From contig NW_020954550.1 of assembly GCF_900497805.2 (NCBI RefSeq), positions 32,965,479 through 33,029,478 on the forward strand: 64,000 bases of DNA. Reading direction: 5' to 3'. Below, piece by piece: positions 11,392-21,435 of this stretch (position 1 is its first letter; each line of letters begins with the position of its first letter). Below the pieces are notes generated by a model, which had not been told where the DNA came from, did not search any database, and saw only the letters and a list, made by a program, of their open reading frames with translations. Origin of the DNA: Vombatus ursinus (lineage: Eukaryota > Chordata > Mammalia > Diprotodontia > Vombatidae). The position numbers and the translations under genes were made by a program.

Positions 11392-13033
11392 CGCTTTTCT
11401 TTTTTTGTGGATTATTTTAAAAATACATTTGATTTGGTAGAAGGCTGTCTAAAAGGTTCTTTTCCAACACAGCATCTAAAATCCATACATTAATCTCAGA
11501 TATTTTATGCATTTTATAATTATTTTAAATTGGACTTCCCTATTATTTCCCCCTGGATTTTTTTTCGTTGCTACTCAGAAATATGGTTGATTTATTTTGA
11601 ATTTATTTTGTATAGTGCTACTTTGCTGAAGTTTTTCATTGACAATTATATATATATATAATGTATATATATAATGTATATACATATATATGTATACACA
11701 TATACATATATAAATCTCTGTGGTTTTCTAAGTAAACTACCATGTTGTTAGCAAATAGATGCAGTTTTCTCTCTTCTTTGCCTGACCTGAATTTGAGAGG
11801 CAGTATGGTGAAATGGGAAAAGATTATATTACTATTATTAGAGAAACATGGGAAAACATATCTAAAGTTCAAGACCAAGCAAGGGAAAGAGAGCACCATG
11901 GAGATAAAATGGATGATTTTGATTACATAAAATTTAAAAGTTTTACACAAGTAAACACAGTAAAGCTAAGAAATAAAAGGCAAAGAATTAACTGGGGAAA
12001 ATCTTTGTAGCAAGTTTCTCTGATACGGATCTAATTTCTAAGAGATATAATGAACACACTGAAATTTTTAAGAATAAGAACCATTCCCCAATTAATAAAT
12101 GATCTAAAGATATGGTCAGGAAGTTCTCAACAGAAGAAACCCAGGATATTTATAACCATTTGAAAAAATGCTTTTAATCACTTAAAATGAGAGAAAAAAA
12201 AGAATTAAAGCATTCTGAGATTCTACCTCATACACATCAGATTGGCAAAAGAGGAAAACAACAAATGTTGGAGGAGGGGTGAGAAAACAGGCTCAGCAAT
12301 ACACTGTCAGTGGACTTGTGAGTGGGCACAACCATTCTAAAAAGCAATTTGGAATTATACCCTTTCACACAACTCTGTCCCTCCTAGCCCTGCATCCCAA
12401 AGAAATCAAAGAAATAGGAAAAGGCCCTATATGTACAAAAATATTCATGGCAGCTCTTTTTGTGGTGGTAAAAAAACTGGGGAAAAGGGATGCCCATCAT
12501 TTGGGGAATGGCTGAATAATTATGGTATACGAATGTGATGGAGTACTAACGTGCTGTAAGAAATGAGGAAATAGACGGTTTTAAAGAAATAGGGAAAATC
12601 TTATATGAACTGATGAAGAAGATAGAATCAGAAGAATGATTTATACTATAATATTATAAAAATAGATTTGAAGGCTTTATAAATTGATGAAGAATGCAAT
12701 GAGCATAACCAGAACAATTTGCACAATAAAAACACTATAAAAACAAACAATTTTGAAAGCTGCAAAGTCTGTTATCAACACAATGGCCATCCATGATCCC
12801 ACAGAGGACCCATGATGAAACATGCTCTCTACCTCCTGACCTGAGAGGTGATGGATTCAAGGTACAGAATGAGGCGTATATATTTTTTGGATGCAGCTAA
12901 TGAGGAATTTGTTTCATTTGACTATGCATTTTTGTTTCAAGGAATTTCTTTTTTTCTTTTCCAAAGGGTAGGAAGGAGAGAAAATAGATTCCTATTCATT
13001 TTTTTAAAAAAATCTTTCATTAGAAAAAAAAGC
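11392..13033 (+). mobile_element. L1 with 5' inversion (twin-priming structure)
   Basis: 11392-11795 is L1 ORF2 on the minus strand: the translation includes LHLFANNMVVYLENHRD, matching the RT motif FADDMMVYLENPRE with both catalytic Asp changed to Asn, followed by a sequence resembling NFSKVAGYKIN. 11800-13033 is plus-strand ORF2 C-terminus (DFDYIKFKSF, then IFMAALFVVVKKLGKRDAHHLGNG) and 3' UTR with an A-rich end. This head-to-head order, the two halves in opposite orientation and adjacent in the consensus, is the signature of twin priming. It lies inside an L2 tail, with 'atataagttcc' (11381-11391) and 'acataagtttc' (13034-13044) as an aged target duplication. A (TA)n array at 11648-11715 has expanded inside it. 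Confidence 0.8.
11648..11715. repeat. (TA)n / (TATG)n microsatellite
   Basis: Alternating TA and TATG units, inside the inverted part of the L1. It replaces L1 coding sequence just after the FANN motif on the minus strand. Confidence 0.9.
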
Positions 13034-13100
13034 ACATAAGTTTCTTGAGATCAGGGACTATTTTCTTTGAAACCCGATCTGTTCACACCATGCCTTGTGC
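13034..13100 (+). mobile_element. L2 3' end, right half of interrupted copy
   Basis: 'cataagtttcttgagatcag' then 'ggactattttctttg' and 'accatgccttgtgcag' follow the L2 terminal block. Continues the piece ending at 11391. Confidence 0.6.
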
Positions 13101-13204
13101 AGGAGAGGGGGGGAGAGAAAGAGAGAGAGGGAGAGAGGGAGAGACAGAGGGAGAGGGGGAGGGGGGGAGAGAGGGGGGAGAGGGAGAGAGAAAGAGAGAG
13201 AATT
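13101..13204. repeat. GA-rich low-complexity repeat
   Basis: About 100 bases of GAGAGG and GGGGA units. The ORF through it is composition only. Confidence 0.9.
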
Positions 13205-13211
13205 AGAAAGA

Positions 13212-13382
13212 ACTTTGGCTAGGAATAGGGAGATTTGGATTTTGGTTTTGGTCCTAGGTCTGCTAATGTCACTGTAGGACCTTGGTTAATTCATCTTACT
13301 TCACTGGAGCTCAGTTTCCTACTCTGCAAAATGGGAGGCTTGGATGATCTCTAAAGTTCCATCTAGTTCTGAATGTTTTATA
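13212..13382 (+). mobile_element. CORE-SINE, Ther2/MIR3 type
   Basis: Core 'ctgctaatgtcactgtagga', 'agctcagtttcctactctgc' and the L3-like tail 'ggcttggatgatctctaaag' followed by 'ttccatctagttctgaatg'. Confidence 0.7.
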
Positions 13383-13439
13383 AGTTGTAGAAGAAAATAA
13401 AGCAAATTCAGAGCAAAGCTGCTCATTTAGGGAGAAATG

Positions 13440-13510
13440 AAACTAACATCAAACTTGAAGAGGGGGCAGGGGAGGAGAGGGGAACAAAGGGGAGGGGAGA
13501 GGAGAGAGCA
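13440..13510. repeat. GA/GGGGA-rich low-complexity tract
   Basis: Purine-only tract with 'ggggaggggagaggagagag'. Confidence 0.7.
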
Positions 13511-13539
13511 AATTATGTAGCAGGTCTTTTGTTTTGTTG

Positions 13540-14511
13540 AGGTGTATTATCTGACTTTACAGTTTATAAATTCTGAATTTTAAATCACAGGCGATAATAT
13601 CAGCCTAAAAATGTCAGACATTGTGATGAATTGGCTTTTCAACTTTTCAAGCCATTCCCTTTCCTTGCTTCTGAAATGTCAAATGCAAAGACTCCAGGTA
13701 ACAACGACGTGCAAAGCGTGTTAATTTCTCTAGCTCTCATAATACTTATGTGGAAGTCCTCCCAAACCCTTACTGCCTGTGTAAAAGTCCTTACTCTTTT
13801 CTTGCTCATCTAATTCTGCAGCTGGAATGAGACTTTTCAGTAAGTTAATCAATAAAATCTGAAATGTCGCCAGCGCCGCAGCCCCCCAACCCATACTGTT
13901 CATTTCATATTATTGATTTCATGTTCCTTCATGGTGTTAAACTTCATGTAGAATGACTCTCAATTAAATGCATCATTAATCTTGTGTTTTTAATTTGTCC
14001 CTTTGTCTCAGACACCCAGATGTTCCTTTGCCCTTTAGGAAAGTCAAGGTAAATCAGTAAGACAGAAAAAATTTGGAGGCAGAACATTTTGTTACCCACT
14101 TCATTAACATCTGCAGTCTTGGAAACTGACATAAGGATTGTCTCCTTGTGCTCCAAAGGATATTGCCATGTGCTAGGACTAGAAATGAGACCTGAAGCAG
14201 ACTGCCTTCTTTCCAATTCTGTCCCAAGCCCAGATGGAAATAGGCATTATCGAAAAGCACAGGGAAAACTGATTGAAGCAGCATAGTCTCCAACCTCAGT
14301 AGCCAGGGGGTCAAAACAGGTTCACAACAGCTCTCTGAGAAACTGAACTCACAGAGTGCTTTAAAAAAAAAAAAAGAGTGAAACAACATAAGAAATGAAC
14401 AATATTGTCCGCTGCCTTCATTAATGAATATGCTGGGAAATACCCTTTTTCCTATCGTGCATACTATCTTTTCTTCTCTCTCCATCCCATAGCATATTGT
14501 GAACAGCCATC
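13540..14511. other. repeat-poor stretch, candidate conserved noncoding sequence
   Basis: Nearly 1 kb without recognisable repeats. AT-rich blocks with TAAT-type homeodomain cores surround an isolated CpG-bearing patch at 13866-13880 ('gtcgccagcgccgcagcccc'). The 143-codon minus ORF at 14054-14485 shows no domain and is not called as a gene. Confidence 0.3.
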
Positions 14512-14617
14512 ACAATAAAGATAGCTAACATCTGCGTAGCATTTTAAGGTTTGTAAAGTGCTTTATAAATACTATATAATTCTATCCTCGTAACAATCCT
14601 GGGAGAGAAGTGCTATT
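14512..14617 (-). mobile_element. MIR/Ther1 tail fragment
   Basis: 'gatagctaacatctgcgtag', 'gtaaagtgctttataaatac' and 'cgtaacaatcctgggagaga' are the complement of a MIR-type tail. Truncated where the Mar1 SINE begins. Confidence 0.7.
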
Positions 14618-14866
14618 TGTTGTTGAGTTGTTTCAGTCGTGTCCTACTCTTTGTGACCCCCTTTTGGGGTTTTCTTGGCAAAAATATTGGAGTGGTTTGT
14701 CATTTCCTTCTCTAGTTCATTTCACAGATGGGGAGACTGAGGCAAACAAGCTTAAGTGACTTGCCCAGGATCACATAGCTAGTAAGTGTCTCAGGCTGGA
14801 TTTGAACTTACATCTTTCTGATTCTAGGCCCAGAACTCTATGCACTGGTCTACCTAGCTGCCTATA
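14618..14866 (-). mobile_element. CORE-SINE, Mar1 type
   Basis: Reverse strand, starting with the RTE-like tail 'ttgttgttgagttgtttcag', 'tgtcctactctttgtgaccc', then 'ggagtggtttgtcatttcct', core 'agtgacttgcccaggatcac' and head 'ctggtctacctagctgcc'. Full length, inserted into the MIR tail. Confidence 0.9.
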
Positions 14867-15164
14867 TAGGTATCACTCTTGCACACAGAAGCACTTCAGA
14901 TATTTGAAGACATAATATGATCACTCTAGCCTAATATTCCCTAGTTGCTTCAAGAACAACATGCCCCTTATTGTCTATGGCAAAGTGAGGTTGCCTTGTT
15001 TATTATACATAGATTCAGTCCTTTTAAAATCAAGCATTTTAAATACCATACAGAAAATAAGAGCATTAGACGAACCACCTATTCTGTATTATGATGATTG
15101 TAAAAAGTAACATTTTTTCTTTTATTTCTTACCTAGCAGTTTTGCTCTTGACAGATAGTGTGAA
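14867..15164. other. no recognised feature
   Basis: AT-rich unique-looking sequence. Confidence 0.35.
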
Positions 15165-15395
15165 ACAACAATCATGATAGCTGGCACTGTTATGTCACTT
15201 AACATTTTGTGAAATACTTTACGTGCATTGCTTTATATGATCTTTAGGGAGAAGGTATTACAGGTTAATTATTCCCATTTTATAGATAAGGAAACTTAAT
15301 CTTAAACAGATCAAGTAACTTGCTCAAAGCCACATGATTAGTGTTAGAGGTAGGATTCACATTCAGGGTTCGCTCAATTTAGGTTTAGCATTCTT
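15165..15395 (-). mobile_element. CORE-SINE, Ther1/MIR type
   Basis: Complement of MIR: 'tttgtgaaatactttacgtg', 'ttattcccattttatagata', 'cttgctcaaagccacatgat'. Old and diverged. Confidence 0.65.
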
Positions 15396-15587
15396 TGGAT
15401 ACACTGGACTTGGTACCAGGAGAGACCTGAATTTGGATATGCCTTTGATACCTAGTAGTAATTCCATTTGGACTTCTAAAAATTTCTCTACTAGCTGATA
15501 ATGGGCCTAATTTTCTATAGAATCGACCTGTGGAGTTGGGAAAGTGAACCCAGTAAGGTTCAAAAAAGTGTTTTGGGGCCTTTGTTT

Positions 15588-15785
15588 GGAAAGGCACTGT
15601 TGCATAATGGGTAGAGTTCAGGACACACAGGAAGACCTGGGGTTCCAATCCTGCTTCAAACAATTATTCCTCTGTAATTCTAGGTAAATTTCTTAATCTC
15701 TCTGGACCTCAGTTTTCTCTTCTGTAGAATGAGGGGGTTGAACTCAATGACCTCTAAGATCTCTTTCAGTTCTAAATATATATTT
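15588..15785 (+). mobile_element. CORE-SINE, Ther2/MIR3 type
   Basis: 'actgttgcataatgggtaga', 'acctggggttccaatcctgc', 'ctggacctcagttttctctt', then the L3-type tail 'gaactcaatgacctctaaga'. Confidence 0.75.
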
Positions 15786-16379
15786 TTCTCATCTGGGGAC
15801 ATTAGTAAGCTAAAAGATCTGTCCAAGTGGAAATGAGAATGGCCCAGATATTCCTTGGGAAACTATAACTAGAGAAAAAGTAGTTACAATCCCTCTTCCT
15901 TCTCACCCCCAAATCTGGTACCAGAGATTTGTCTTTAATTCTGATTACCTTAGCTTGGTATATTATTTCTGAATTTACACATGTTTTTCAAGAAAATTTT
16001 CCCTTGTGGTGTGTAGTATGTGGAGGGAGAGGGAGGAAGGACAGCAGGTACTAAGACTGAACACCATCATGTGGAGGCAGGAACAGAGAGAAAAGACAGC
16101 GTGAAGGATTCAAACACAACACATCTATGAGCTTAAGAAGGCAAGTTAGGTCAGGTGCTAAGGAGGATCAGGTCAAATTAGACTTTGGGTTGGAGATTAG
16201 TGATCAAGGAAAATTTAGAAGGTCGCAAAAGGTGAAAACTCTCAACCCCTAGGCAAAGTTCTCTGGCCTGGTATCTTGTAAAAAAGTTGGTGCCATAGAA
16301 GTTAATCTGGTTCAGCAAGGCTTTAAGGTCATTGGATTCTTTCTGTAGATTCTTCACAAGGAGGTAAAGATATTGAACT
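15786..16379. other. no recognised feature
   Basis: Unique-looking sequence with no gene or repeat signature that I can support. Confidence 0.35.
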
Positions 16380-16470
16380 TTCAAGTCAGTAAACATTCAT
16401 TAAACATCTGTTGTATGCAAGGGCCTATACTAGGCACTGAGGCTTCAACAAACAAACAAATAAGCCATAA
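16380..16470 (-). mobile_element. L2 3' end scrap
   Basis: 'aacattcattaaacatctgt' and 'ctatactaggcactgaggct' match the reverse L2 terminus. Confidence 0.5.
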
Positions 16471-16603
16471 TCATTTTATAGGATTTTGGAAGCAGTCAAA
16501 CCTTTTGGAAGCCCAAATGAACTTAAAGAATAGTTTCCTTTTAGCTAGTATCAACCCAAAACCCACAAAACAAAACAAAATCAATTGTTAAAGAAGGATA
16601 CTA

Positions 16604-16890
16604 GCCCAGTTCTATGGTCCATGTTGTAGTCCCTACTGCTGAAGTAGCGAAGGCTAATGAATCACTTGAGTTTTGGAGTCTAAGCTACAGTAAGGTTGAG
16701 ACCAATAGAGGATCCACATTAAGTTCAACACCAATTTGGTGAGCCACTGGGACTGGGCAGCTGCCTAAGGAGGGTCAAACTGGCCTAGGTTGGAAATGGA
16801 GCAGGCTAAAGTTTCTATGCCGATCAGTAGTGGAATTAGGTCCCTGAGTGGTACTGTACTTTCATCCTGGACAAGATAGGGAGAGAGAAA
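16604..16890 (+). pseudogene. RN7SL-like: 7SL (signal recognition particle) RNA retropseudogene
   Basis: 7SL RNA is the scaffold of the signal recognition particle, which targets secretory proteins to the ER. The copy aligns over nearly the whole about 300-nt RNA. The 5' Alu-domain region reads 'tgttgtagtccctactgctg' (7SL: tgtagtcccagctac). Later come 'aatcacttgagttttggagt', 'attaagttcaacaccaattt', 'gcctaaggagggtcaaactg' (16763-16782), 'gttggaaatggagcaggcta' and 'gccgatcagtagtggaatta', and it ends 'catcctggacaagatagg'. An A-rich tail from about 16887 indicates insertion by L1-type target-primed reverse transcription. Many substitutions spread over all domains argue against function. Possible imperfect target repeats are 'aaagaaggatactag' at about 16590 and 'aaaggaaggctaatc' at about 17014. 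Confidence 0.88.
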
Positions 16891-16915
16891 AAAAAATACA
16901 CAGAGAGAAACAGAA

Positions 16916-16917
16916 AC

Positions 16918-16972
<55 letters not shown>

Positions 16973-17010
16973 AATACAGGGAGATACAGAGATAGACAGA
17001 GACAGAGAAA
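16916..17010. repeat. (GA)n microsatellite after the 7SL tail
   Basis: A (GA)n run at about 16921-16969 with GATA/GACA variants on its right, grown out of the A-rich tail of the 7SL copy. ORFs through it encode only RERERE or SLSLSL. Confidence 0.92.
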
Positions 17011-17034
17011 AGAAAGGAAGGCTAATCCTTTTTT

Positions 17035-17245
17035 GTGCAGACCTTTTTGTGATTTCATTGGTGTTGGCAACTCCCAATGTAGATACTCCCTCCATCAATA
17101 TAAATGCAGTTCTTTAACTTATAGTTTTAGAAAGTTGCCCATCACAGAAAAGGCTTACCCATGGTCACTCAATTAATGTGCATCAGAAGCAGTATTCCAA
17201 GCTATGTCTTTCTGACTCCAAAGTCAGAAACTACTATAAGGTAAA
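17035..17245 (-). mobile_element. CORE-SINE with fourth tail
   Basis: Tail complement 'gtgatttcattggtgttggc', 'caactcccaatgtagatact', 'cccatggtcactcaattaat' and 'ctatgtctttctgactccaa'. Same tail as at 10268, 33995 and 39534. Confidence 0.65.
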
Positions 17246-17779
17246 AAGACCTCCAAAGAGCATCAGACCCATTTCTTAGTCTCCAGGACCAGATTCAATC
17301 TATTCTAGACAGAAGAATAATCTGAGAAAGCTTTACTTCTCCCTCACATTGAAAAAAAACAGACTTTTTTTTCCCTTGACTAAATTTTTTTTATAAAGAA
17401 CACTGTTAGTTTTATATGATTGATTCCAGGAACTTGGCTATTACATTTAAAATGACATTTAAATGTCATATTAGTTACATATTTAACAAGAGAAGACCTT
17501 TCTTTTAAATGATTCCACTTTTGAATGAGTGCCAGAGATATTGCAGCTGGTACAGGGGGTAAAATCTATTGTACTGTTCCTTGAAAAACTAGAAAGTGAC
17601 CATGGCCTAGAATTCATGGTTCATTTACTATTAGGAACTACTCTTTAAAGAGCCCTAATGGTCTTATTGCTTCTCCTTAAAACACCAAAGAGAAGTTACA
17701 GTTTTTAGAGATAAGCCTTCTAAGAGGGTGAAAATTTTTTTTTATCAATATACTAGTCCAGTTTGACTTTTAAAACCTG
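17246..17779. other. no recognised repeat; holds an 18-bp perfect palindrome
   Basis: Unique-looking AT-rich sequence. ATGACATTTAAATGTCAT at 17452-17469 is an exact palindrome. Confidence 0.4.
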
Positions 17780-17860
17780 CTTATGTCAATCAGTCAATCA
17801 CCTAGCATTTATTAAGCACCTGCACATGTCTGGCAGTCTGTTAAGCACTTTAAGGTAGAT
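17780..17860 (-). mobile_element. L2 3' end scrap
   Basis: 'gtcaatcagtcaatca' then 'agcatttattaagcacctgc' and 'ctgttaagcactttaaggta'. Confidence 0.65.
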
Positions 17861-17904
17861 AGTGGAAATTACTTATAATAATCTTGAAATGTTATTTAAA
17901 TCTT

Positions 17905-18090
17905 TAAAGGGCTGGTGCGGCACAGTGGAGAGGATTCCAAACTTAGAATCCAAGGACACGATTTGAAGGTTCTTGATTGACCATTTCTATTATAACCTTG
18001 AGAAAATACTCAAAGTCTATGGGCCTCAGTTACACATCCTGGAAAATGAGGAAATTATATTATATGACCACTAAGGACTTTTATATATTT
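17905..18090 (+). mobile_element. CORE-SINE, Ther2/MIR3 type, degraded
   Basis: 'gtgcggcacagtggagagga', 'tgggcctcagttacacatcc' and 'atatgaccactaaggacttt'. Old copy. Confidence 0.5.
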
Positions 18091-18159
18091 TCATATATGA
18101 AGGAGTTTCAGTTGTAATATATGATCTTGTCATCAAAAAACCCTAGACATGTTTAATTC

Positions 18160-18290
18160 CTCTGCTAATTAAATCTTAATCTGTTTGAGGGTAGAGATCA
18201 CGTCTTATAATCCTTTGTGTCTCCCTCAGCACCAAGTGGTATTTTGAACACAGTAGGCTGAGCCATTAATGAATGTTTGCTGATTGATTA
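18160..18290 (+). mobile_element. L2 3' end
   Basis: 'ctgtttgagggtagagatca', 'tttgtgtctccctcagcacc', 'cagtaggctgagccattaat' and 'gaatgtttgctgattgatta' follow the L2 terminus in sense. Confidence 0.7.
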
Positions 18291-19077
18291 TATTTGGAAG
18301 GATTTTTTTTTAAGATCATAGAAAGTCAATAATGTACAACACAGTAGAAACATTCACTTCACAAAGCAAATCTTTTTTTTTTCTTTCTTTCTTTGAGGAT
18401 CACAGTCCCAAAGGAGAAAAAAACATTAAAATAATTTGCACTAAAAAAAATTGTTTAAAATGTAGATGCTTGCTTTTGGGGAAAAGGGAGGAGTGTGTAA
18501 GAGGAGAGACAGACAGAAACAGAGACTGAGATAGAAAAGACAAAAACCATAAACCTCCCAATGTTAAAATAAAATGTAAGAAATTTTTATTTCAGTAAAT
18601 AGAACATATAAAAACATATTTGAATTCTGGATTATGGTCGTTAAAAGGAGGGGAGGATAGGGACAAGGGAAAGATGGAGGGGAGAAGTAAAGAAGAATAG
18701 GAAGAAAATTACCAAGAAGGGGAATAAGACAGGGGAGGAGAGACATGAAAAGAATGATAGCAAGACCAAAGGAGAGAAATTCTGTAGGTCCTGAGGTTGT
18801 TAAGAGGTCAATTTCTCAGTCCTATACTCAGACTCACTAGGGCTTTGGCATCCAGAAGCAAATTATCACCTATCACCTCAGTCAGTTAATTGGCATTTCC
18901 AAAGATAGTTATCACATGCCCTTTGAAATACCAATTACCTAATTAACCACTGTCCATAGCTCAAAGGTTTCCTTTGGCGAACAGAGCAGCCACAGTAGCC
19001 CGCTAGGGGAAAAATGATTCTTTGGGAAGAATCATTTGTGGTATAGTAACCCCAGCAGAGCTTAGAGAAGTCTTAGG
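18291..19077. other. repeat-poor stretch with GA-rich part and a perfect hairpin
   Basis: Contains a T/CTTT run near 18368, a purine-rich patch at 18645-18770 and an 11-bp stem hairpin at 19012-19037. No gene recognised. Confidence 0.35.
19012..19037. repeat. perfect 11-bp inverted repeat, 4-base loop
   Basis: AAATGATTCTT (19012-19022), loop TGGG, AAGAATCATTT (19027-19037), with no mismatch. Confidence 0.9.
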
Positions 19078-19318
19078 GGATAGTAAATAGAATGCTGGAC
19101 AGGAAAGCCTGAGTTCAAAAATGACCTCAGATACTTCCCAGCTGTGTGATTTTGGGTAAGTTACTGAGTTTCTGTCTGCCTCAGTTTCCTTATCTATAAA
19201 ATTAGGAGACTAATGCACCTACCTCCCAGAGTTCTTGTGAGGATAAAATTATGTAACATTTGTAAAGCACTTGAAGCTCTAGATAAATGCTAGTTACTAT
19301 CATTACTTTTATTGTTAT
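19078..19318 (+). mobile_element. CORE-SINE, Ther1/MIR type
   Basis: 'gatagtaaatagaatgctgg', 'cagctgtgtgattttgggta', 'cctcagtttccttatctata', tail 'catttgtaaagcacttgaag'. Confidence 0.8.
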
Positions 19319-19394
19319 TATTCAACAAAAGAAAAAAATCAATCCAAAAACCAGCTCTATCCTGAGGGCTGGGCCTTTCTGACCAGTGACCCAG

Positions 19395-19455
19395 AATTAC
19401 AGACTCATAGAACCTTAGAGCTTAAAGGGCTCTCATGCTAGACCTCTTTTCCCGA
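19395..19455 (-). mobile_element. MIR3/L3-type tail scrap
   Basis: 'tcatagaaccttagagctta' then 'agggctctcatgctagacct', the complement of the L3-type tail. It directly precedes a hAT-like element and then L3/CR1, so it may be the true 3' end of that L3/CR1. Confidence 0.5.
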
Positions 19456-19457
19456 GG

Positions 19458-19670
19458 TTAGTAAGCTTGTTTTTGTGTTCTGAACAGAACTTCTTTGGCA
19501 GAATCTGGGGAAGCCTAGGGATTCCTCAGAAGAAGATATTTAAATCCATAAAATAAAATACACTGTATTACAAAGGAAACCAACTATATTGAAATGCAAT
19601 TATCAAAATATAGAGAAAAAAATAAAAAGTAACAAGTTCATAGGAACTCGGTTAAGTTTAAGGCATTGTC
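19458..19670 (+). mobile_element. hAT-like nonautonomous DNA transposon (family A)
   Basis: 'aaaggaaaccaactatattg', 'aaatgcaattatcaaaatat' and 'agttcataggaactcggtta' match the copies at 1129 and 29321 (in the orientation of the latter). Confidence 0.5.
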
Positions 19671-20221
19671 TTAACCTAACCCATATCTGAAAGAAGTCAC
19701 TGTTAACAGCATACTCAAAAGGTAGTCATCCATCCTTCCATTTGAAGACCTCTGAGTAAGAGGAACTCACCACTACCAAAGGGTAGTCCTCTCCACTTTG
19801 GGACAGCTGGAGTGATTATGAAGTTTTGTGGGGGTTTGCTGTTGTTGTTCGTTTGTTTTCTGACATTAAACTTAAAAAGGCCACTTTGTAATTTTCCTTA
19901 CATTGCTCCTGGTTTGACCCTCTAGGGCCAAAAAGAACAAGCCCAATATTTTGCACCCACAAGACAACCTTTCAAATACTTGAAGTAGCTATCATGTCCC
20001 CCCTAAGTCCTCTCTTTTTCAAGCTCAGTATATGTTTTTCCTTCCACCAATCCTCACATGACAGGGACTTAATGCTTGGCACCATCTTGGCAGCTCTCCT
20101 TTGAACCTTCCCCTGCTTATCAGTGTCCTTCATAAACTGTGGCCTTCAGAATTGAACATAATTCTACAGATGAGGTCTGATGAGGGCAGAAATGGGACCA
20201 GATTCCTAGAAGCTATTTTTT

Positions 20222-20435
20222 AGTTGTTGTCATTGCTAAGCAAACATATCTTTTACTGCTGAGGAAAATAGGACTGAGACACAAAATGTACCCTAACAAA
20301 GCTCCTTCACAAAATAACAGTAAATGTGTCCACTCAACACTCCCTCTGCCACCAGACTTAAATGAACACAACCTGCCCCCCATTTCACTCCCATGACTGT
20401 GGGGACTCCAGGTAGGACAGATGGGAGGGAAAGAC
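20222..20435. other. unidentified insertion inside L3/CR1
   Basis: The flanking L3/CR1 text is continuous in consensus ('cctagaagctattttt' / 'ttaatgtagcccaagatcgc'), so about 214 bases were inserted. I do not recognise the family. Confidence 0.5.
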
Positions 20436-20651
20436 TCTGCTTCTTTATTTCTCTTAATGTAGCCCAAGATCGCATTAGCTTGTGGGCAACTACATCACAC
20501 TGTTGACTCATTGAGCTCGAACTAAAATCTCCAAATCTTTTCTCAGACAAACTGCCAACAACCTAAGCCTTTCCTCAGCTTACATCCATAGAGTTGATTC
20601 TTTATACCCACTTGTAAAATGTTCCATTTATCTCTATTGAATGTCTTCATA

Positions 20652-20700
20652 TTAAATAGTTGATAAGCATTTATTAAGTGTCTGCTATGTGTCCAATGAT
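20652..20700 (-). mobile_element. L2 3' end scrap nested in L3/CR1
   Basis: 'gataagcatttattaagtgt' then 'ctgctatgtgtccaatg', inserted in the RT region of the L3/CR1. Confidence 0.6.
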
Positions 20701-20883
20701 TTACCTTGTCAGGATTTGGGGGAATACTGACTCTGTCACCCTTTAACTTTGTTACTTCTTTAGTTTTGATGAGAATGCTATCTTTGCCCTTGTCTAAGTC
20801 ATCAATAAAAAATGTTAAAATAACACAGGGCCAAGCATAGATCCCAAGCATAGATTTTAAGAGGAATATAACATGTATACAGA

Positions 20884-21435
20884 TCAATCAATATTTACCA
20901 CTTACTATGTGCCAGGCATTGTGCTAAGTGCTAGGGATTCAAAAGGAGGCAAACACCAGTCTCTGCCCACAAGAAGCTTCCAATCTAATAGGGGAGATAG
21001 AATGCAAACACATGTATACAAACAAACCATAAGCGGGATATATAGAAAATAATTAACAGAGGGAAGGTGCTGTAAGTAAGAAGGGTTGGAAAGTGCTTCC
21101 TGTAAAAGACAGGATTTTAGTTGAGACTTAAAGGAAGTCAGGAAAGTCAGTAGGCAGAGTTGAGGAGGGAGAGCCTTCCAAGCATGGGAGATGGCCAGAA
21201 AAAATTCCCAGAGCATAGAGATCGAGTGTCATGTTCATGGAAAAGCAAGAAGGTCAGTATCATTAGATCCAAGAATATATGGCATGGCCCAGAGTAGGAT
21301 GTAAAAAACTCGAGAGGTGAGGAGGGACTAGATTTGAAGGGCTTTGAATAAAGTAAGTATCATACAAGGTAATTTGATTAGGTAAAGAGCATTTAAAGCT
21401 GGTATGATCAAGGAAGTTGTGTGAAGGAGGGGGCA
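20884..21435 (-). mobile_element. L2 LINE 3' region nested in L3/CR1
   Basis: Starts 'gatcaatcaatatttaccac', 'ttactatgtgccaggcattg', and continues 'gattttagttgagacttaaa', 'agccttccaagcatgggaga' and 'gatttgaagggctttgaata'. L3/CR1 resumes afterwards at about 21520, following a MIR3-like scrap (21445-21519). Confidence 0.85.

Noticed and set aside
13095-13277. Arg/Glu/Gly-rich plus ORF
   Set aside because: Reads through the GA-rich low-complexity tract.
14054-14485. 143-codon minus-strand ORF in a repeat-poor stretch
   Set aside because: No recognisable domain, low-complexity F-rich part from an A run, and an overlapping ORF on the other strand. Length alone is not evidence here.
16765-17117. 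Three overlapping ORFs with SLSLSL or RERERE tracts
   Set aside because: Produced by the (GA)n array following the 7SL copy.
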